Below are positions 57,263 through 64,000 of a stretch of DNA of 64,000 nucleotides, in pieces. Below the pieces are notes generated by a model that did not search any database, was not told where the DNA came from, and was given only the letters and a program-made list of their open reading frames with translations. The DNA comes from Tridacna crocea (lineage: Eukaryota > Mollusca > Bivalvia > Cardiida > Cardiidae): the NCBI GenBank assembly GCA_943736015.1, contig OX031068.1, forward strand, positions 31,120,296 to 31,184,295, in the 5' to 3' direction. A program made the translations under genes and the position numbers. The number at the start of each line of letters is the position of its first letter. The first letter of the stretch is position 1.

Positions 57263-57730
57263 TTAGCGCTAAATTTCAACCCAAAGAAAAAATTCAATTC
57301 CAGATTTGACTACAATGCTTTATCCATTCTTATCTTGATCTACTATACTGTCCAATTTTCATCTGATCCAAAACAGTGCCAGGGATGGCTGCAAGCCAGA
57401 GGGTTTACGACCATTTTTTTTAGGTTTGTTGCATATGATTTTATGCCACTTTCAACAGTTAACACTTTTTTAGTATGAATGGGGAAATAAAGAAATAGTC
57501 AGACTAGTACACTATTGGCAATATGACATAATTATTAGCTATGAAATCATAATGCTAGTTAAGTAAATGGCATACACACATAATATTAAATAACAAGAAT
57601 TGTCCCTTCACTACACAATCCCTTGTGTTACCAAGATAAGGAAAGAAGCCACATGAAAACATTGTGGCAACCAGCATATTCTCCTTTTCCCACATTGTTT
57701 TCTATTCTGTCAAAGCTAAATTTCATCATT

Positions 57731-57956
57731 TAGCTCTTTATCACACAAGAAAATTTTAGACTGATCCAAACTGAAAGCATTGTAGACAACAAAATAAAAG
57801 TGACTGAAAAATTGCAATTTGGTTTTGGAAGGGTAAACAACACTGTGGGAAAAGGAGAAAATGCTGGTTACCAGCACTTTCTCCATTTCCCACAGTGTTT
57901 TCAAAAGGCTTCTTTCTCAGGGTCGTTAAAAGTCCGGATTGTGTGGTAAGAGTTAA
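57731..57956 (-). mobile_element. Family A MITE, CACTG/CAGTG stem
   Basis: It truncates an older copy at 57600-57730. Right TTAA shared with the next copy. Confidence 0.85.
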
Positions 57957-58185
57957 CTCTTTACCAGATGAGGTAATGTTGGTTTTCTGAAATTGAAAGA
58001 ATCTGCAGACGTCAAATTACGAGTGGCTATAAAGGGTATTTTTTATTTGTAATGGAAGAAAACACTGAAGAAAATGGAGAAAATGAAATGCTTGTATAAG
58101 CATTTTCCTCTTTTTCCACAGTGTCTTCAATCGTCTTCAACCTCAGAGTCGCAAAAATCAGGGTTTATTTGAGGAAAAGGTTCAG
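57953..58185 (-). mobile_element. Family A MITE, diverged
   Basis: CAGATGAGGTAATGTTGG start. Weak stem. Confidence 0.6.
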
Positions 58186-58328
58186 CCATATTCAAATTGT
58201 TGTCTGCAAATGCTCTCTATTCAGAAAAGCCTAAAAATTTACATTATCAAAGACATGAACAGTCTTTCTAGCCACATTTAATTTGTCTGCAAATGCTTTA
58301 AGTTTAGTCAAGTCCTAACTTTTGTTGT

Positions 58329-58500
58329 TTAACCCATTACCACAGGAGAAAATGCTGGTAACCAGCATTTTCTCCTTTTTCCGCAATGTTTTCTACCCTT
58401 CACAAAACAAATTTCAAATTTTAAGTCACTTTTATTTTGTCGTCTGCAAATGCTTTCGATTGGGACAAACCTAAAATTTTATCATTTGGTAATGAGTTAA
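58329..58500 (+). mobile_element. Family A MITE, left interior deleted
   Basis: CCATTACCACAGGAGAAAAT joins the end directly to the stem. Confidence 0.8.
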
Positions 58501-58506
58501 TTAGGA

Positions 58507-58668
58507 AATAATTTTCTATCTATTGTGGTTTATCATTCAATAAACCACAGTTGTGAGTTATGAGGCACAATAAATAATCCATAAAGGCGATAGTCTGAGT
58601 GGTTTATTAATAGTGCATCACAACTCATGTGGTTTATTGAATGATAAACCACGATAGAAAGAAGATAA
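58507..58668. mobile_element. Family E palindromic MITE
   Basis: Arms TATTGTGGTTTATCATTCAA and TTGAATGATAAACCACGATA. Its left end abuts a family A copy, which ends at 58500. Confidence 0.7.
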
Positions 58669-58705
58669 CCGGGTACATGTACTTAGATTTTAACATGACC
58701 AACTC

Positions 58706-58939
58706 TTAACTCTTTCCCAAACAAGCCCTGGTTTTTACGTGTCTGCAGTACAAGTCTTTAAAAAACACTGTGGAAAAAGGAGAAATTGCTCGTAATGAGC
58801 AATTTCTCCTTTTCCCACAGTGTTTTCTAGCCTATCGGAAAACTTTCTGCCATTCTCATTCTCATCAAATTCAAAATTGTCATCTGCAGACACTTTGAGT
58901 TTGGGACAGTCTTAAATTTGTCATTTGGGAAAGGGTTAA
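58706..58939 (+). mobile_element. Family A MITE, AAATTGCTC stem variant
   Basis: GGAGAAATTGCTC pairs with GAGCAATTTCTCC. Confidence 0.85.
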
Positions 58940-59445
58940 TCAAAGGATGCAGATTATGTTCCATTGAATAACTTAGTTTGCACAGAATGACGTCACTCTA
59001 TATGGAATGACGTCACTACATGGAACAAGGTAGATTTTACCACGCTTTCTTTGCAATGTGTTTATCGAGCCGAATTCACTCGTCATGTTAGAATAAAGAG
59101 TGAAAGTGTTTACGATCAAGCACAAAAATAACTTCTGCAACAAAACTCAATGTTATAATCTATCGTAAAATCTGCAATAGAAACAACATGCTGTTAACGA
59201 TCTATTGAAATGAAATATGTCTAGTAAAATATTGCTTTTTATCTACAAAATATATCATCTAATAAATGCATTATCCTAAACTTTGAAATAGATTCATACA
59301 CATTACGGAAGCGATATGAAATAATAGTTATGATTAATTTCTAAACTTTTAGAATATACACATATGCTATAGCTTCTGTAAATGTGTTTCCTAATAAACA
59401 GATAAAAAACAGTTTTTGTAAAAAAATTTCCACTTATATTGCTCC
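58940..59445. other. CASK intron, unique-looking sequence
   Basis: Apart from the paired CRE octamers near its left end, no repeat or exon is visible. It is among the few repeat-free stretches in this intron. Confidence 0.4.
58988..59015. promoter_or_regulatory. Paired CRE-like octamers
   Basis: Two perfect TGACGTCA sites at 58988-58995 and 59008-59015, in a direct repeat of GAATGACGTCACT, inside the CASK intron between the two alternative exons. CREB/ATF-type factors bind this motif in general. No evidence of use here. Confidence 0.3.
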
Positions 59446-59640
59446 TTAATCCTTTAGCACACAATCCAGACTTTTAACACCTCTTAGAAAGAAGTCTTTT
59501 GAAAACATTGTGGGAAAAGGAGAAAATGCTGGTAACCAGCATTTTCTCCTTTTCTCACCATGTTTTCTACCCTTCACTTTTATTTTGTCCTCTCTAAATG
59601 TTGGACAAGTCTACTACATATTTGTTGTTGTTAATGAGTT
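59446..59640 (+). mobile_element. Family A MITE
   Basis: Right end shortened to GTTGTTAATGAG. Confidence 0.7.
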
Positions 59641-59644
59641 TGTC

Positions 59645-59865
59645 TACTCTTTACCAAACAACCAAATTTTTGATACATCCAAATTGAAAGTGTTTGCAGA
59701 CGACAAAATAAAAGGCAATTAAAAACTGATACTTGTTCCAGCAGGGTAGAAAACATTGTTGGTAAAGGAGAAAATGCAGGTTATCAGCATTTTCTGGTCT
59801 TCCGAGGGTGTTTTCTTAAGGCTTCTACCACACTAAAACTCTGGATTGTTTGGTATGGAGGTAAA
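59645..59865 (-). mobile_element. Family A MITE, diverged
   Basis: Ends GGATTGTTTGGTATGGAGG. Confidence 0.7.
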
Positions 59866-59932
59866 CTCATTTTGTTCATCTATCTTTTTTTTTCTTCCAC
59901 AATATTCTGCCACAAATTAGTTCAGGAGTCAA

Positions 59933-60237
59933 CTAGAACTGTTGCATAGCAGACAAATAACCCCCACCAGGCAACTTGTCACTCAATTAGTACAATCGGA
60001 GAACGGAAATGATTTTTAATACAAAAATCACCAGTGACCTTGACCCATGACACATGTGATCCCAAAACAACATGGCAGCTCCTTGGGTCTAGAGCAACTT
60101 TTGCATAAAGTTTCAACATCATACGTTAAATTGTTTTGTGACTTATAGCACAGACAAATATAAAAAAGATAGACAGACAGGCAAACAGGAGTGAAACCAG
60201 TGTACCCTCCTTTCTACTTTGTACAGTGGAGGGGTAG
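59933..60237. mobile_element. Type H-like repeat, diverged
   Basis: CTAGAACTGTTGCATAGC opens it and GATAGACAGACAGGCAAACA, then GTGGAGGGGTAGAA, closes it. It has the same order of parts as the other type H copies, with an unrelated middle. Confidence 0.4.
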
Positions 60238-60407
60238 AAAAGAGAGGCCAGTTCAATGAAGGGATAGCATAACAGATATGCTTATGATAGCTTTACAGTA
60301 GATATAGCATAGATTCAGTCAGCATATACAAAATGAACATAATATATTTGAAATCTCAACCTTTCAAATATGTGATAATTTTGAAATTTTCAGTGATATT
60401 TGTTGTT

Positions 60408-60620
60408 TTAACCCTTTACTGAACCATCCCAATTTTAACGACCCTCTAACCTTTGAAAACATTCGTGGGAAAAGTAGAAAATGCTGGTAACCAGCATTTT
60501 CTACTTTCTCCATAATGCTTTCCATCCTGTCAAAGAACAACACATACCAAGGAATCTATCGCTCATTCGAACCACTGTAAGATTTGTAGTCTGTAGATGC
60601 TTTCAATATGGTTGTTTGAA
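60408..60620 (+). mobile_element. Family A MITE near CASK exon B
   Basis: GAACCATCCCAATTTTAACG start. Stem GGGAAAAGTAGAAAATGC / GCATTTTCTACTTTCTCC, again altered in both arms (GTAG/CTAC). Confidence 0.7.
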
Positions 60621-60776
60621 CAAACATGTACAATGTACTTTTGATTAGAACTTTTTTCTTCATATCACACATATTTTAAAGAATTGAGATTCTACTGTAG
60701 GTATGGCATCACAACATAGCATTCTGGGACAGCACAGGCCTGTTATTAGGGACCTTTTTAGGGGACCAAGTTTTAC

Positions 60777-60857
60777 CTCTTGTGATGGACGTATTGTGGG
60801 TGCTGCAATAAACACAACAAAGGGGCAGAACTCACGGGTTCTTAAAATCTTTAACGC
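60777..60857 (-). CDS. CASK: CASK alternative GK-domain exon, version B (27 codons)
   Basis: This is an 81-nt, phase 0-0 exon between ATTTTTTCAG (acceptor, ends 60858) and the donor GTAAAA (60771-60776). It encodes [20 protein letters not shown] and the short tail TIRPSQE. Sixteen of the first 20 residues equal those of version A. The Thr-Ile-x-Pro tail is the more like vertebrate CASK (APTITPG...). It lies about 6.3 kb upstream of version A, with only repeats and CRE-like octamers seen between. The next upstream CASK exon is expected beyond 64000. Confidence 0.85.
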
Positions 60858-61008
60858 CTGAAAAAATAGTAAGACAGTATAGTTATTAAACTTTTTATAT
60901 ATCTTTTACTTTTGTGTTTTCTTTTCGCTAGAAACACTTTGTTGATGATGGCCTTCTGAAAAGGAAAAAAAAATGAGTGAAAATTTCTCTCTCTATATAT
61001 ATAAGATC

Positions 61009-61131
61009 TGACATGAGTTGGCTATTGAGATAATAGGGAAATGTTATTAAGCGAGCCTTTGGCAAGCTTAATAACATTTTCCTTGACGAGTTTTATTAAA
61101 TTTTATCTCAAAAGCCTACCAATGTCAGATT
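61009..61131. mobile_element. Palindromic MITE (family F), single copy
   Basis: ATCTGACATGAGTTGGCTA ... CCTACCAATGTCAGAT ends, with a GGGAAATGTTATTAAGC / GCTTAATAACATTTTCC stem. Confidence 0.55.
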
Positions 61132-61374
61132 CTTTTTATCACATAACATTATTTCACAACTGAATATAGATCAGATGATCCAAAAACATTCATAAATGCA
61201 CCCGTGGTATTTTCTACGACAATCATTTACTTGCATGAAATGCGTACAAAATGACATCATAAATGACGTCACACAAATGTGATATCAAATGTGTATAAGA
61301 TGAGAAAATTCGTAATGGGTATATTACACTGAAAAAAAAAAGGGAGGTTATGTGATAAAAAACTATTCTAATGT

Positions 61375-61500
61375 TAACCCTGTAGCTGATAAGCGTGACC
61401 CAAGGACTTTTTGCAGTGTAAATCAAGATCAGACAGCACATTCTGTGCATCTTCACTGTCTGAAAAGGTGCATCTTCACTGTCTCATAAGGAGATATCTT
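61375..61500. repeat. GATCAAGATCAGAC-type hairpin repeat
   Basis: AACCCTGTAGCTGATAAGCG then TGCAGTGTAAATCAAGATCA, with a short duplicated CATCTTCACTGTCTGA arm. Confidence 0.45.
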
Positions 61501-61507
61501 TCCCATA

Positions 61508-62487
61508 TACAAGAGGGCCATGATGGCCCTGAAATCGCTCACCTGAGTCTATTGACTAAACATGCACCATTTTCAATCTAGTTTCCTAGTGACCTAGTTT
61601 TTTATCAGACATAACCCATTATCAAACACTTTAGAGATATCAATAAGACAAACATTCTGACCAAGCTTCATGAGTTTTGGCCTCTACAGCGTACAAAATG
61701 CTTTTCTAAGATTTGACCAAGTGACCTAGTTTTAGACCTGACAATTATCCATTATCAAACTCTTTTGAGACATCACCAAAACAAACATTCTAACCAAGTT
61801 TGAAGAGTATCAGACAGAAAATGTGGCCTCTAGAGTGTACACAAGGTTTTTCTAATATTTCACCCAGTGTCCTAATTTTCGACTCCATATGACCCGTTTT
61901 CAAACTCATTCAAGGTATCACCAAGACAAATATTATATATAGTTTCAGGACTATCAGACTGAAAATGTGTCCTCCAGAGCATACAAAGGTTTTATAACAT
62001 TTGACCTATCAACCTAGTTTTTGACCCAACATGACCCATTTCAAACTCATCCATGATATTATCAAGGCAACGTTCTGAGCAATTTTCCAGAGCATTGGAC
62101 TGAAAATGTGGCATCTAGAGCTTACACAAGGTTTTTCTAAGATTTGACCTGGTGACCTTGTTTTTGACACGACATTACCCATGTTCGAACTCGTCCGTGA
62201 TATCAAGGAAAACATTCCGACCACCTTTCATGAGTATCAGACTGAAAATGTGGCTTCTAGAGCATACACAAGGTTTTTCCAAGATTTGACCTAGTTTTTG
62301 ACCCGACATGACCCAATTTTGTACTCGTTCAAGATTTTATCGAGGCAAACATTCTGATCAAGCTTCATGAGTATCAGACAAAAGATGTGGCCTCTAGAGC
62401 GTACACAAGGTAAAAGTTGACGACAGAGGACAGACACAGCACTATCAAAATAGCTCACTCTAAGCATTTGTGCTCAGGTGAGCTAAA
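61508..62487 (-). mobile_element. Pearl/Helentron-like element, short copy
   Basis: It runs from ACAAGAGGGCCATGATGGCC to the hairpin-like CTAAGCATTTGTGCTCAGGTGAGCTAAAA, split here as CTAAGCATTTGTGCTC and AGGTGAGCTAAAA. About six diverged ~145-bp units lie between, and a reduced GACGACAGAGGACAGACAC tract stands next to the hairpin end. Confidence 0.75.
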
Positions 62488-62564
62488 ATACCGTAGAATT
62501 AGCGCAAGTTTTTGTACCTATCATCCGCTGTAAAATTTCACTTAATTATACAGCAGGGTAAGAG

Positions 62565-62815
62565 TTAATTCTTTACCAAACAACAAAATTAAGACTGGTC
62601 CAAATTGAAAGCATTTGCAGACGACAAAATAAACATGAGTAAAAGAATAAAGTTTGTTTTGGGAAGTGTAGAAAACATTGTGGGAAATGGAGAAAATGCT
62701 GGGGGTTGACTCTTTTCCAAACATATCCTGTATTTCAACTCTTTTTCCCAGAATGTTTTTGAAAGGTTTATCTTTCAGGGTCGTTAAAACTCAGGATTGT
62801 GTGGTCAAAGATTAA
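62565..62815 (-). mobile_element. Family A MITE with a foreign insert at the centre
   Basis: After AAAATGCTGG, about 40 bp containing TTTTCCAAACATATCCTGTA replace part of the right arm. Confidence 0.75.
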
Positions 62816-62857
62816 AGACCTGGAGCAAAAAAATAGTTGCCAACATTTCCTCTTTGT

Positions 62858-63084
62858 TTAACCCATTATCACACAATCCCTACTTTTGACAATCTTGAGA
62901 AAGAAGCCTTTAGAAAACATTGTGGGAAAAGGAGAAAATGCTGGTTACCAGCATTTTTTCCTTTTCACACAATGTTTTCTATCCTTCCCAAACCAAATTT
63001 CAGCTTTTGAGTCACATTAATTTTGTCGTCTGCAAATGCTTCCAACTTGGACCAGTCTAAAATTGCCGTGTGGTAAAGAGTTAA
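62858..63084 (+). mobile_element. Family A MITE
   Basis: CTACTTTTGA subtype. Both TTAAs. Confidence 0.85.
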
Positions 63085-63410
63085 CAATACTGTATACCAT
63101 TTTAATGATAATTCCAACATTTTATAAGCATTTCAGTTGTCGTCTTCGATTGCTTTCAATTTGGAAAAGTAAAAAATTTGGTAAAGAAATAACAGATATC
63201 CAATTCACTCAAACTGCTGCCACTGTAACCAACCATTCTTAACAATCCTCAGTCTATTTTCTAAGACAAGGTATTGGATTGGCTTAAATGAAATGTGCTC
63301 ACACATCGAAATTGTCATTCATGGTTTTTTACAACCTTGACAAAGTAGTTTTTTGAAAAGACGGTTGGAATCGGGAAAAAATGCTGGTAAACAACAGCTT
63401 TCTTTTTTCC

Positions 63411-63666
63411 CAAATCTTGTCCTCCCTTTCACAGGCAAATTCAACAATTTGAGCTATATTTATTATTTAATTAAATTATTTATTATTATTATTTCTCTCA
63501 ATTCGGAATAGTCTAAATTTTCAGCGTGAAAAAAAAACAAAAAACATTCTTTCCCAAATCTTGTCCTCCCTTTCACAGGCAAATTCAACAATTTGAGCTA
63601 TATTTATTATTTAATTAAATTATTTATCATTATTATTTCTCTCAATTTGGAATAGTCTAAATTTTC
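63411..63666. repeat. Recent 144-bp tandem duplication
   Basis: CAAATCTTGTCCTCCCTTTC to AATAGTCTAAATTTTCA occurs at 63411 and 63555 with only a few differences. Confidence 0.85.
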
Positions 63667-63712
63667 ATTGTGTCGTAAACTGTTTAGGAAGAAAAGCTAA
63701 AAACCAGCCTGA

Positions 63713-63907
63713 GTCGGTATTCACGGACCATTCACAAGAATATTCTTAGTCTTAGATTCCAAGACTTTCTAAATTTGAATGTAACACAACTTCTGATTGG
63801 CCAAACCATGTGGTTTAGCCAATCAGAAGATGTGTTACTTTCAAATCTAGAAGATTCTGGAGACTAAGACCAAATTGTTCATAAGAATGGTTAGTGAATA
63901 TGGACCC
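63713..63907. mobile_element. Family D palindromic MITE
   Basis: GTATTCACGGACCATTC to GGTTAGTGAATATGGACC, with a stem around TTGGCCAAACCATGTGGTTT. It is about 80-85% like the 41059 copy by eye. A half copy stands at 37908-37950. Confidence 0.7.
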
Positions 63908-63920
63908 TGTAATTGCATTA

Positions 63921-64000
63921 TTTAACCCATTACCACACAATCCCTACATTTCCAGTTTGTTTAACCAATTATCACACAATCCCTACTTTTGAAGATCTTG
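63921..64000 (+). mobile_element. Family A MITE starts, cut by the window edge
   Basis: Two successive left ends (63922 and 63960), each with CACACAATCCCTAC. The second continues past 64000. Confidence 0.7.

Overview
The window looks like intron-rich, AT-rich animal DNA, most likely from a bivalve mollusc (inference). It is packed with short non-autonomous mobile elements. It has elements with ~145-bp central tandem repeats flanked by hairpin ends (the layout of oyster pearl-type elements), tRNA-derived SINEs, and many palindromic MITEs. There is no operon structure, and most open frames of 60-130 codons are stop-free stretches of MITE palindromes or tandem repeats.

Three genes can be supported by splice sites, reading phase and protein similarity. 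(1) On the minus strand, 13912-19552, three exons join in phase into a complete 103-residue protein that I do not recognise. (2) On the plus strand, 32446-33946, two exons join in phase into a 129-residue HEAT-repeat protein. (3) On the minus strand, 51605-60857, lie the last exons of a CASK (LIN-2 family MAGUK) orthologue: the terminal exon ending in [10 protein letters not shown] and, upstream of it, two alternative versions of the preceding exon (54415-54516 and 60777-60857). Both versions encode the same guanylate-kinase-like core segment in the same phase, so they look like a mutually exclusive pair. The rest of CASK must lie beyond the right edge.

About 80 copies of one ~225-bp element (called family A here) cover roughly a quarter of the window. 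It starts TTAACYCTTTACC, ends GGTAAAGRGTTAA, and has a ~60-bp near-perfect palindrome at its centre. Two copies interrupt copies of another MITE (family B). Comparison with the other family B copies gives an empty site and shows duplication of TTAA, as in piggyBac-type transposition. The two palindrome arms change together from copy to copy, including matched deletions, which is the most striking unexplained pattern here.

Layout: 1-8400 family A copies, a ~145-bp tandem-repeat element (1008-3426) and a ~190-bp diverged satellite (5040-6250). 8400-13900 SINEs, foldback and MITE copies. 13900-19600 the small gene, with a 26-bp minisatellite in an intron. 19600-32400 mixed elements, including pearl-like and foldback elements. 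32400-34000 the HEAT gene. 34000-51600 dense MITEs, SINEs and tandem-repeat elements. 51600-61000 the CASK 3' end, with repeats in its introns. 61000-64000 more repeats.
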